A stretch of DNA of 64,000 bases, from contig WPIO01000138.1 of the NCBI GenBank assembly GCA_009760855.2, forward strand, positions 124,001 to 188,000, written 5' to 3'. Below are positions 1-10,360 of this stretch, one piece after another; position 1 is the first letter of the stretch, and each line of letters begins with the position of its first letter. Position numbers and translations under genes: made by a program. The stretch is from Cristatella mucedo. Taxonomy: Eukaryota > Bryozoa > Phylactolaemata > Cristatellidae. The notes below the pieces were generated by a model. That model was not told where the DNA came from. It searched no databases and worked only from the letters and a program-made list of their open reading frames with translations.

Positions 1-1092
1 AGTGACAAGGCAAAATACCATCGGAGAAAACTAATTCGGATGAACGGCTCACAAGGAAATTGTGCACATATTCAAGGTTAAAACGAAAATTCCTGAGACC
101 TAAATCCTTGCAGGGCAGCTCAGCTTTGAGGTGCTGTGCAACATTTCAAAGCAAAAGGTGAAGCCCGATAAAATGAACGCTTATGCAGTAACTTTACAGC
201 GTGTTTCAGGCTTTATAGCATGCCTGCTTGCCACCCAAGCTAGAAATTTCTTAGTAGCAACGTGCGAATGAAGGCTTAATTACAGAATAGATCTGCTTCT
301 TCGAGAAAACAACAACCCACGCACCTAGATGTATTCACTGCTATAGTCATCTGCATGCCCATTATTTGCTGCTGGTACGAACTTGTTTACATTCATCCAC
401 AAACTAGACGTTTAAACGATGACATAAGGTGTCTTTCCCACACAGTTGATGCTTGTAGGCAGTTTGGCTGGTGTGGACGCCAGCCAAGAGACGCATTATT
501 TTCGAGCTGTCACCTTCTACGTACGAGCGACGGAGCCGACGTGGCATTCAGTGCATGCGTGCCAACGGTCTCCAAAGCATGCTACTTGCTAGCAGGCAGC
601 CGGATGACCGATACCCTAATACCGATCGGTACAGCTGCGTAGTCATTTGACCAAGCAACAGAAAGTCTTGTCCCTTTTTTTGACATTAGAATGACTTTTT
701 AGTCACTCGAAAGTCACTTGAATTTCCATTCACACAAGGCTAGGTCTCCATAGGTTGAGAGTTGCTATAGATAGCTAATTGACTAGTTAGAACGTTGGAT
801 AACGAAGGTCTGAATACTGGACGAGCATAGGAAAGAAATGACAGGAATGTTAGTTGAAGAACCCTTAAAAGTCGAATTTCTGCTGGATTGGGTGCCAGAA
901 CTGATCTGCGACAAATGGTGTGAATTTCAAACTGTGACGCTCCACGCTCGAGAAAGAAAGGTCTTGGCTTGTCGTATGCATCAACGTTAAATGCCATGCT
1001 GCTAGGCAAGGCAGACTGCTAAGCTGTGATTTACTGAAGTCGCGGCTGAATGTTACAACCTAAGCAAACCTTAAAGGATATGCAACCGGGCC

Positions 1093-1245
1093 CTATATAT
1101 ACATACATACATATTTATATTTTGTCTATATATATATATATATATATAAATATATATGTATACATATATATACATATGTATATAAATATATATATATATA
1201 TATTTATTCATACATTATTATAGAGAGAGAGAATGAGAGAGAGCT
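1093..1245. repeat. (TA)n microsatellite with (GA) tail, copy 1
   Basis: Interrupted TA dinucleotides followed by agagagagagaatgagagagag. The same tract stands at 9735-9885, 18340-18500, 26909-27062 and 43039-43135 in the other copies. Confidence 0.9.
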
Positions 1246-1390
1246 TCAAGAAACCACTGCATCTCAGCAGCACATATCGCCACGGAATGCCGGCATAGGA
1301 CACTGTCAGCGGATGCATAATTACTAGGTGAACATGGTTATTTCGGCAACGTATATGTGCTTGTATGCTTACCCACCCACACAAACCGAC

Positions 1391-1440
1391 CTATATATAT
1401 ATATATATATATATATAAATTTAATATATATATATAAAAG

Positions 1441-1529
<89 letters not shown>

Positions 1530-1564
1530 TTATAGGTGTGGGTGTTTGTGTTTGTGTTTGTGTT

Positions 1565-1612
<48 letters not shown>

Positions 1613-1635
1613 CCTGTGTTTGAGCATGTGTGTGG
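1391..1635. repeat. (TA)n-(TG)n compound microsatellite, copy 1
   Basis: About 145 bp of TA repeats pass directly into TTTGTG/TG repeats, ending about 160 bp from the type 1 stop codon. Long apparent open frames here (poly Tyr-Ile, Cys-Val, His-Thr) come only from the repeat. Confidence 0.95.
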
Positions 1636-1700
1636 GTGTGAGTGTGCATACATTGAAAGGCAAGCGAGCACATGAAGAACCCAATTTAGGCGAACGAAAC

Positions 1701-1706
1701 TTTATT
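1701..1706 (-). promoter_or_regulatory. Polyadenylation signal of type 1 gene, copy 1
   Basis: AATAAA on the minus strand (tttatt on plus), about 90 bp beyond the stop at 1795. The other type 1 copies keep it. Confidence 0.7.
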
Positions 1707-1794
1707 CATGAAAAATACAATATCAATGGAGAGCAGAAGCGTTTGCTCTAACGTCCTACAGGGCAATTTTCCTTACTAAGAGCACATGTAACTG

Positions 1795-2349
1795 CTACCC
1801 CTGCAGCTGCTTCGACGCGGCCTTGCCAACTTCCTTTGCCACAGATTTCGCTCCTGCCTTTGCTGCCTTCGAAAAAAGGGCTTTTGCTATCGCACCAAAG
1901 AACCGCTTCTCCGCCTCGACAGCTGCAAAAAGCGAATCACGTGCTTAGAATCCTGTAAATGCATGCCAGGGTGAACAACCTCGTTGGCATATCTACCGTT
2001 TGACTCGAAGTGATGCTTCGTCCTAAGCCAAAGCGGCTGATCGAATTTCCATATTTGTGACTTTTACAGCTTTGTGTTTGCTGGTGCCAGCCGAAACTTA
2101 CCGTCGAACACACTCTCCAGCCCAGCTTCAACCTTGCGGCTAACTTCATCCTCGCTCTGGGTTGCCTATGATAACACAAATCGTGAGCGTAATTTCACTG
2201 GATGATTATGCCAATAACAAGAGCATGAAGCATGAAAAGGAGCCTTCTTTGGAACGGCCGACAGCTAGCAGTGGTTCTCGAAACCATACCTCTGAAGCCA
2301 CTAATCCCATTAGAATGACGAGTCCAACCGTGAGGAAGAGTGAGTTCAT
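1795..2349 (-). CDS. Type 1 cationic peptide precursor, copy 1 (frameshifted C-terminus)
   Basis: Putative secreted antimicrobial peptide precursor. Coding exons (minus strand): 2290-2349, 2102-2165 and 1795-1922, all with GT/AG borders (intron 1 phase 0, intron 2 phase 1). Predicted length is 83 aa. Exon 1 is a signal peptide (MNSLFLTVGLVILMG...). Exon 2 is an acidic propeptide (ATQSEDEVSRKVEAG...). Exon 3 begins VEAEKR, a dibasic convertase site, followed by a 35-residue amphipathic helix starting FFGAIAKALFSK with Lys every 3-5 residues. Compared with copies 2-4, one base is missing at about 1811-1817, which changes the tail to SKQLQG and stops at 1795-1797. The new terminal Gly could be an amidation donor. 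It is either a shortened active variant or an early step of decay. AATAAA lies at 1701-1706. The antimicrobial role is inferred from architecture and charge. Confidence 0.75.
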
Positions 2350-2368
2350 TTTTCACCTGTAAATTAAA
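2350..2368 (-). promoter_or_regulatory. Splice acceptor 7 bp before the type 1 start codon
   Basis: On the minus strand, TTTAATTTACAG is followed by GTGAAAA and the ATG at 2349. A pyrimidine- and T-rich acceptor this close to the start recurs in all type 1 copies, in the 41.36 kb type 2 copy, and before both type 3 genes (54952, 63220). It implies either an upstream non-coding exon or a trans-splice site. Confidence 0.55.
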
Positions 2369-3239
2369 GTAGGTGAACTGGATCCAAAACGCTGAGCCCT
2401 ATTCACCTTCTCATAGAGCTGGTTCTCTGTTGACTTTAACGACAAGGCAAAACACCATCAGAGATGACCTCTTCCGATCACTGGGTCGCAAGAAAACTGT
2501 GCACCAATTCGCGATTGATATAAATCTTCTGGGCGACGTGAAACCTTGCGGGGCAGCTCGGCTTGGAGGTACTGAGCAACGTTTTCAAGCTGAAGGTGAC
2601 GCCCGATCAACAGAATGCTACGGTAGTAACATTACATGTCGATTGAGGCTTTCTGGAATGCAGGCTTGCGACCCAAGCTAGAAAATTCTTAGTCGCAATT
2701 TACGAATGAAGGCCTTATTACAACATGATCTCGATCGTAACTGAAACGAATAACGACATACCTGGTTATATTCTCTGCGATAGTCGTCTCCCTGCTATAA
2801 GCCAACTGTAGGTGCGACTGGGTTTATATTCACTCACAAACCTGACGTTTCACCAATGAGATTTGGCGTAGTATCCACTCTATTGATGAGTGTAGACATT
2901 TATCGGGGTCAGGAGGCGAGCGAAAAGATGTCTTGAACCCCTAGAAGTCAAATTCCACGTACGAGTGACATAGCTGATGTGACATTCAGCACCGGCATGC
3001 TAACGGGCTTCAAAGCAAGCGAATCGCCAGCATGATGGCTAGCATGTGACTACCTGGATATTTATAGGTACTGCTGGGTATTCCTTCGACCAAGCATCAG
3101 GAAGTCATGTCACGTTTAGGACATACGACATACTTTTACTTAGTTAAAGTACCTTAAAAGTGCATTCACGAAAGGCAGAGTCTCTTAAGGTGAATATTTG
3201 CATGGACTAAGGAATTAATTTAGTTAGAACGTTGGCTTC

Positions 3240-4030
3240 CGAAGCTTGGCATACTGGAGCAGATTTTATATTTAGGCAAGTGAAAAATCACAGAATAGAC
3301 CGAAGGTGAGTGAAGTAACAGATTACTGTCGATACTCTGAGGGATGTTGGGCTAGTCCTGATCGGCGAGAAGTGCTGTGAGGTGGCAACTGTGACGAACC
3401 AAGCTTGCTAAAGACAAGTTTTGGAAACTTGTATGCACGTGATTAGGTGCGATGCTGCTAGACCCGGCAGACTAGCAAGCTCTAAGTTACTGAAGTTAGG
3501 ATACAGCGGTATAACCTGGACACATGTTTTCCGTTTCATAACCCAGTCTTAGAAAGCCCAGATTTTAGCCAGGTTTGGCAGCTGAAAGTAGGCAGATTTT
3601 GCAGTGGAGCTGACACGCTCAGCGAGGAACAGAACACCGAGATTGTATGTATATGAAAGAATAAGCAGGACGAGCAAAATTTGAGTGATAATTTTTCCAG
3701 TCGCAGAGTTGCACTCGATCATCCCACAACTAGAAACTCAGATTCATGCTCGTTATTTTGGATAAGGCTTGTGGCGAACCATGTGCGGATTTCAGCACAA
3801 CATGCAGCATGGGTATGAAGATAGATTGACATGCTGAAGTGCTAGTTGGGATCAAAGCAAAAAGCGAACCACGTGTCAGTTGCATAGAATGGAAGGCCCA
3901 GATTACGCTAAGCTTTACTTTTGGCAAGACGAAGAGAGTACAAGCTGCTACAGGTAGCAAGCTAAGCAAAGAGCCTGATAGTAAGTAACATGCTAGGTAG
4001 ATGTTAATCGGTAGACTCATGTCCGATCTC
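3240..4030 (-). mobile_element. Decayed LINE family 1 relic, copy 1
   Basis: Aligns base by base with the minus-strand LINE at 36700-37560. Examples: tcggcgagaagtgctgtgag at about 3371 versus tcggcgagaagtggagtaat at 36936, and gcagctgaaagtaggcagat at about 3570 versus a matching stretch at 37150. It would encode the reverse transcriptase C-terminal part but has many frameshifts. The 100-aa open frame at 3730-4032 is out of register with the LINE protein and I do not call it a gene. A shorter relic of the same family lies at about 740-1060. Confidence 0.65.
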
Positions 4031-4859
4031 AATAATAACTTGACATTTCCTACTTAAAAAAGATTTTCTCACTCCCGTCGTAGAAAGTGTCATCTTTGAA
4101 TAAGTACCATGACATATTGTATCAATAGTTCAACGTCAATGTATAGGCTACAGTTTCTTCCTTACAGGGAGACTTTTTCGATTGTTTAAACTGATCTTTT
4201 AACTCATTCTCAGATCGTGTGTTATTATTTCTACTAACTGGGCTTGTAGCTTGGCCATAGGATCACAGATGAACAAATTGGTGCTGTGCCACATGTCCTT
4301 GAAGTCATTGCAGAAGGAGTATGCTCACATTAATAGTCTTGGATGACTGATGCATAAGTATATAATGCTGGAAGAGACCATCGTCAGGGGGGCAGCATCC
4401 TCTTAGGTATCTCGTCTCCTTATTCCAAGCGGCTACTGGATGTCTATGAACTTGCGTGCAAGTCAAGTTTCGTTCAACTACATTCCTGCACGTGATGATA
4501 ACATCCCCACTGCGATGGGAGCAAGCATCTTTAAGTTGACTGATGAAAGCACCACCTGACTATATAAAGGCAAAGTGATTTAATTCGGATATTGGAAAAA
4601 CCTTACGACCCATATCGGCTATGCCAGAATTTCTCCTGTTCAAACTAGGTTTCTCGAAAATAAATATTTTGATTACAGATGTCGTGCAATCGCTTACCAA
4701 GCATTGTCTCTAAGCGAATCGGCTATGTTAGTCGGTATCTACATATGGTAGTTTCAGAGAAGTAACTTAAAAGCGAATTGCACACGAATCATTGCAAGTG
4801 TTCTACAATCAGTGAATCGTGTTTGCAGGTTGCCTTAATCATTCCGAATAGTTACCAGC

Positions 4860-5520
4860 ATTCCAGTGGGGTGGTTGTCATCGCCGGGATGGATTCCCTG
4901 ATATTGTCTATCTTGAGCACAAAGAATCGAGAGAAGCGATCGGCTAGATCATCACAACGATCATCAGGTAAGGAGCTAATCTGGGAACGGTTGAGGATAT
5001 GGTTCATAATCGACATCAGCATTTTTGGATTGTGCATCTGTGATTCAACAATGTTTATACAGAAGCTAGACTTGATCGTTTTCTTCAATTGACTATGGCC
5101 GATTGCCGTATTGGATTTCGGTGGCTGGGTGAGAAATATTACCCTGCACACCAACTGGCTTGGTATACAATAATAACGGTAGAAACACCTGATAGTAGAG
5201 ATAACTTGTAGTGTTGTTGTACTTTTAAACGTGCCTAATTCCCTTTGTGTTGCACTTCCAGACTTTATTTGTCTATTAGAACTTGTAGGTAGCCTTGGTG
5301 GGCTATCACACAGGAAATGAGCCGAGCCGACTGTCCTTAGCCACAACAGGCAGACTACATCAATACGCCAGTGCACTTCTAGCAGGTACGGCTAAAGGAG
5401 GTCGTCTTACTGATATTTCCGAGGCTTATCTACGGTCTAAACATCTAGAGGTGATTGGCAACAATGAGATCGCTCGGACGCTGGCATTAGGCAAGAAACG
5501 TTTACGGAATAACATTTGAA
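4860..5520 (-). mobile_element. LINE linker fragment, copy 1
   Basis: The minus-strand frame 4852-5376 contains LPDDRCDDLADRFSRFFV followed by LKIDNIRESIPAM. This is the typical LA..F..FF..KI..IR segment between endonuclease and reverse transcriptase in CR1/L2-like LINEs. No catalytic motif is included. Copy 4 and the region near 45560 have different sequence from this point on (ttaccatcca / ttactatctg), so the fragment is an insertion or replacement specific to the young units. Confidence 0.6.
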
Positions 5521-6689
5521 AAACACCTGTGATGGAGGAGATGAAGGACCAGCCTGTGTCCGGGTGCACTCGCGATTATACTAGGAGGTGTGATCGGCTC
5601 CTACAAACGGAGTGCAAGGAGCCAGCTTTTTTTCCCTACATGTATCTATGTCAAATCACTCGAGATTACCGTCGGCGAGATACTTAATGAGAGGACGGTA
5701 ATGCGATGGCTCTAGAAACAGGTGCTTGTGGCAAAGGTGGCAAAGAAAGCATAGCTACTGCCGAAAGCCCATACAGAGCAGCTTCGCTTTTGTAATGGCA
5801 TGGCAGAATAGTCACCGGACTTTCAACGATTTGAAATTTTAAAAGAAGCAAGTACGTGTCCTTAATGTTGTCCTCAAAAATGTCCTCAAAAAATGTAACT
5901 ACAACGCATTCTTGCATTGCACCATGAAATTATGCCAAGTTCAAGCAGTGATTCAAGCTGTAATTTAAGCTGTGTGCAAGAAACTGCAACTCTTGTATTC
6001 GCGGTAAATTCGAGAAAATTAACCAACCACTCCCAGTGCATCCGTCAAGATTTTAAGATGTGGATCTCTAATGTCCCTCTTTTGCTACTAATCATGTGAC
6101 TTTCAGCGACATGCTTTCCTTGAGACAAGAAATGAGCCATATGACAGTGATTACGGTTACTCACGACAGTTCCTAGTGCTTCAGTGGTTGGTGACTGAGA
6201 TCACGAACTTCTAGATCCTCATTTCGGCATTCTAAGCAGTTTGTGACCTGGTCTCTACTTCGGTTCGGTGAAGTCTTTGTCAGCCCTCTGAGTAGCTGCT
6301 TGCCACTGAGCACTTCATATTTCAATAATTCAACCTAGTAATTAAACTATAGAACGCTATTACCTGCTAACTCGATAATGGAAAGCCTTGGCAATTAATG
6401 TCTCCATGAGAGCATAATCCAAATATTGTAACGTCGAAGGCTCGGCAGGGTAGGCTTGACCTGCCGCTTACCTAGCAGCGTTGCCTATCGCCTAATGCCC
6501 TTCGGTGCGCGCCTACTTGCAATAAGCTAGCCGCCAAGAAACGAGCGTTTCTGGCGCTGACCCGCTTACCGTTACTAAAGGGGTCGTGAGTCCGCGGCGT
6601 AAATTGAGAAGCGAGACACGCGAATTGCGGATTTTACTGAACTTTATTCGCCAGCGCACAAAGTCGCTGTGCGTCTAGTTCAGCTTTAT

Positions 6690-7176
6690 CTCCACACTCC
6701 TCTCACGTTCTTAACTGCACCAACACTCTTGCGGAGGCAATACTCCTCCATGCTGAGCGCGACCCGTACCCTAAATCCTAACCGGAGAACTAGGAATCCG
6801 TTCCCATCTGTGCCGAGGGAATACCCCAAACACGATAACTTAAACACTCTTGCTGAGGGAATACTTCTCCACACTGAAGCGCGAACCGGAGCCTAAACCA
6901 TCCCCGGAGAACTAGAACTCGGTCTCCACGAGTGCGGCAGGAATACTCCACACCCGCCACCTGAAGCACCCTTGCGGAGGAAATACTTCTCCACACTGAA
7001 GCGTTAAGCGGAGCCTAAAACCTAACCGGTGAACTAGAACTTGGTTTCCACCAGTGCGACAGCAATACTCCACACACGCCCACTCAAGCACTCCTGTGGA
7101 GGAAATACTTATCCAAACTGAAGCGCGAACCGAAGCGTAAACCCTAACCGGATAACTAGGGCTCCACAAACGCCAA
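6690..7176. repeat. 121-122 bp minisatellite, four units, copy 1
   Basis: The landmark cactcttgcggagg and its variants occur at about 6731, 6852, 6974 and 7096, each followed by gaatactctccacactgaagcg-like and ctaaaccctaaccgg-like segments. It explains the overlapping short open frames on both strands here (for example 6912-7457). Confidence 0.85.
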
Positions 7177-8039
7177 CTACGCCTAGCTCGCACCGGCAAA
7201 TCCCCATGCCGAGACCACGTGCTAGTGCACACACACGAAAAACACAAAAGAAACACACAATTCCAGCTCGGGCGCGATATGACTGTATTCGGTGGAGTCC
7301 ACCGAATCCTCCTAGCACTGTCTCGTCCTGTTCCGTCAATCGCCGGCGAACAGCCCGCCTCCTCCTTCGCTTTCAGAGAAACGACTGCGACGGCGTCAAA
7401 GCCGGACCAAAGACAAAAGACCGTTAGACCAAGAGCGAGCGTCGCTCGTCTCTTCAATAACTATCTGAAACAATGGGGCAAGAGCGTAGTGGTATTGGGC
7501 CCGGACACCTTGGCCCATTACGGAAACGATTTAATACCGTCCATACAGCCAAGGCCAGCAGGGCGCTACTACATGGCAAACGTGTAAGGTAATCGGACAT
7601 TCAAGCTAAGGCAATTCATTCAGCACACCGTCGATGTCAGTGCAGTCGGAAAATGGCTAAATGGGGTTTCTCTTACCGCAGCTATACCTTCAATAGCACA
7701 AAAATGTCACTCGTAGCTCGTCAAGCTTGGCAAGGATCAGCACAGCAAGCCTTGATTGGCGATCTCGCAGCAGGAGCCACTCCATGCAACGGACGGCAGC
7801 GACTCTCGACAAGACCTGCACTGCCGTGCAGACCACAATTTGCACAACACATCAAGAAATATGCACTAATCGTCTGAAGAGTAACCCTACGTTGGTGAAC
7901 GAAACTGTATATAATGAATTACAATATTTCAGAAGAGCACGAACCTTTCACTCTAACCTATTACATGGCACTTTTATGTATTCATAGCATGTTGAATTCC
8001 AATGTCTGCATGTCCTGAGATCACGGCCTAGCCAATGCT

Positions 8040-8553
8040 TTAGGCCACAGAACTCGTTGCCACCTTTACAGAGCTCGATGTTATGGTCGTCAATATCCCC
8101 TTAAAGAGACGCTTCTCTGCCTGGAGAGATGAAAAAGCGGAAGGATGCGGTTCGAATCCTTTGCATGAAAACCCAGGTACACAGTCTCGTTAGCGACAAA
8201 GCCTTTGGACTCGAGGTGATGCTCCGTCCTAAGCCATAGTGGTTGGCCAAATTTCCACAGTGGCCACTTTCTCAGCTTTCTATTTGCCGGTGCAGGCCGT
8301 CGCTTAGCATCGAACATATTCTCGAGCTCATCTTCAACCTTGCCACTAACTTCGTCATCGCTCTGGGTTGCCTAAGATAACAAAACATCATCAGCTTCCT
8401 TCAACAGGTGATGCCATTAATATGAGTGTGAAGCAATGAAAAGAGCCTTTCTATTGTACGGTCGACAGCTACGAGTAGTTCTCGTAACCGTACCTCGGAA
8501 CCCACCAATCCCGTTAGAAGGGCGGCAGCTACTGTGACTAACGGAGAGTTCAT
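8040..8553 (-). pseudogene. Type 2 peptide precursor pseudogene, copy 1
   Basis: Paralogue of the type 1 gene with the same exon plan: 8494-8553 (signal peptide MNSPLVTVAAALLTGLVGSE), 8308-8371 (acidic propeptide, ATQSDDEVSGKVEDE...) and a last exon ending at 8040 with AEKR followed by LFKGILTTITSS. Lesions: the donor after exon 2 is CT instead of GT (8306-8307). The acceptor equivalent to type 1 reads CAT, so the only nearby AG (8121-8122) would join out of frame and hit a stop within a few codons. The AATAAA position reads as a non-signal, and the acceptor before the ATG reads AAG. The remaining mature-like segment is short and weakly charged. I infer it is non-functional. Confidence 0.75.
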
Positions 8554-9734
8554 TGTTTACCTTTAAATTAAAGTAGGCGAACAGTTTACAAATAGCTGAG
8601 CTCAATTCACCTTCTCATAAAGCTGGTTCTGTGCGGACTCTAGTGACAAGGCAAAATACCATCGGAGAAAACTAATTCGGATGAACGGCTCACAAGGAAA
8701 TTGTGCACATATTCAAGGTTAAAACGAAAATTCCTGAGACCTAAATCCTTGCAGGGCAGCTCAGCTTTGAGGTGCTGTGCAACATTTCAAAGCAAAAGGT
8801 GAAGCCCGATAAAATGAACGCTTATGCAGTAACTTTACAGCGTGTTTCAGGCTTTATAGCATGCCTGCTTGCCACCCAAGCTAGAAATTTCTTAGTAGCA
8901 ACGTGCGAATGAAGGCTTAATTACAGAATAGATCTGCTTCTTCGAGAAAACAACAACCCACGCACCTAGATGTATTCACTGCTATAGTCATCTGCATGCC
9001 CCCTTATTTGCTGCTGGTACGAACTTGTTTACATTCATCCACAAACTAGACGTTTAAAACGATGACATAAGGTGTCTTTCCCACACAGTTGATGCTTGTA
9101 GGCAGTTTGGCTGGTGTGGACGCCAGCCAAGAGACGCATTATTTTCGAGCTGTCACCTTCTACGAACGAGCGACGGAGCCGACGTGGCATTCAGTGCATG
9201 CGTGCCAACGGTCTCCAAAGCATGCTACTTGCTAGCAGGCAGCCGGATGACCGATACCCTAATACCGATCGGTACAGCTGCGTAGTCATTTGACCAAGCA
9301 ACAGAAAGTCTTGTCCCTTTTTTTGACATTAGAATGACTTTTTAGTCACTCGAAAGTCACTTGAATTTCCATTCACACAAGGCTAGGTCTCCATAGGTTG
9401 AGAGTTGCTATAGATAGCTAATTGACTAGTTAGAACGTTGGATAACGAAGGTCTGAATACTGGACGAGCATAGGAAAGAAATGACAGGAATGTTAGTTGA
9501 AGAACCCTTAAAAGTCGAATTTCTGCTGGATTGGGTGCCAGAACTGATCTGCGACAAATGGTGTGAATTTCAAACTGTGACGCTCCACGCTCGAGAAAGA
9601 AAGGTCTTGGCTTGTCGTATGCATCAACGTTAAATGCCATGCTGCTAGGCAAGGCAGACTGCTAAGCTGTGATTTACTGAAGTCGCGGCTGAATGTTACA
9701 ACCTAAGCAAACCTTTAGGATATGCAACCGGGCC

Positions 9735-9885
9735 CTATATATACATACATATATATTTATATTTTGTCTATATATATATATATATATAAATATATATGTA
9801 TACATATATATACATATGTATATAAATATATATATATATATATATTTATTCATACATTATTATAGAGAGAGAGAATGAGAGAGAG
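9735..9885. repeat. (TA)n microsatellite, copy 2
   Basis: Equivalent of 1093-1245, with a slightly different repeat number. Confidence 0.9.
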
Positions 9886-10031
9886 CTTCAAGAAACCACT
9901 GCATCTCAGCAGCACATATCGCCACGGAATGCCGGCATAGGACACTGTCAGCGGATGCATAATTACTAGGTGAACATGGTTATTTCGGCAACGTATATGT
10001 GCTTGTATGCTTACCCACCCACACAAACCGA

Positions 10032-10250
<219 letters not shown>

Positions 10251-10314
10251 TGTGAGTGTGCATACATTGAAAGGCAAGCGAGCACATGAAGAACCCAATT
10301 TAGGCGAACGAAAC

Positions 10315-10320
10315 TTTATT
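10315..10320 (-). promoter_or_regulatory. Polyadenylation signal of type 1 gene, copy 2
   Basis: AATAAA on the minus strand, about 40 bp beyond the stop at 10361. Confidence 0.7.
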
Positions 10321-10360
10321 CAATGAAATACAATATTAATGGAGAGCAGAAGCATTTGCT

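Larger units (their letters stand above)
1..8641. repeat. Tandem unit, copy 1 (about 8.6 kb)
   Basis: The sequence beginning agtgacaaggcaaaatacca at 1 recurs at 8642, 17249 and 25818, so this is one full period. Order within it: upstream half-unit of the type 2 gene with a LINE relic (about 1-1060), (TA)/(TG) microsatellites (1093-1635), type 1 peptide gene (1795-2349), LINE relics (3240-4030 and 4860-5520), sequence with no recognised gene (4030-4860 and 5520-6680), a 121-122 bp minisatellite (6690-7176), more sequence with no recognised gene (7180-8030) and a type 2 pseudogene (8040-8553). The other copies have the same order. Differences from copy 2 are a handful of single bases and small indels, for example extra T at about 5620-5630, plus microsatellite length. 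Confidence 0.95.

Noticed and set aside
355-642. 95-aa plus-strand open frame repeated in copies 1, 3 and 4
   Set aside because: Copy 2 has indels that destroy it, there is no recognisable domain, and it overlaps the upstream region of the type 2 pseudogene.
740-1009. 89-aa minus-strand open frame, identical in copies 1-4
   Set aside because: Identity simply follows the recent duplication. The frame is broken in the diverged copy near 42.8 kb, and the DNA aligns with a LINE relic (compare 3240-3500).
1328-1684. Long open frames rich in Tyr-Ile, Cys-Val or His-Thr at every microsatellite
   Set aside because: They are translations of (TA)n and (TG)n; length and frame differ between copies.
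4852-5376. 174-aa open frame repeated in copies 1-3
   Set aside because: It contains the linker segment of a CR1/L2-like LINE (LADRFSRFFVLKIDNIRE), so it is mobile-element debris rather than a host gene.
5690-5800. Lys/Val-rich plus-strand stretch (KQVLVAKVAKK) that resembles a peptide helix
   Set aside because: In-frame stops on both sides, no signal exon or KR site at suitable spacing, and no conservation of frame in the 38.0 kb copy.
6912-7457. 181-aa minus-strand open frame across the minisatellite
   Set aside because: Split into shorter frames in copies 2 and 3 by a small indel near 7233, and produced by the 121-122 bp repeat.
8146-8160. GGTTCGAATCC, a perfect tRNA B-box match, in each unit
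   Set aside because: It lies in intron 2 of the type 2 pseudogene. There is no A box or foldable tRNA around it, and the matching place in type 1 shows ordinary intron sequence.
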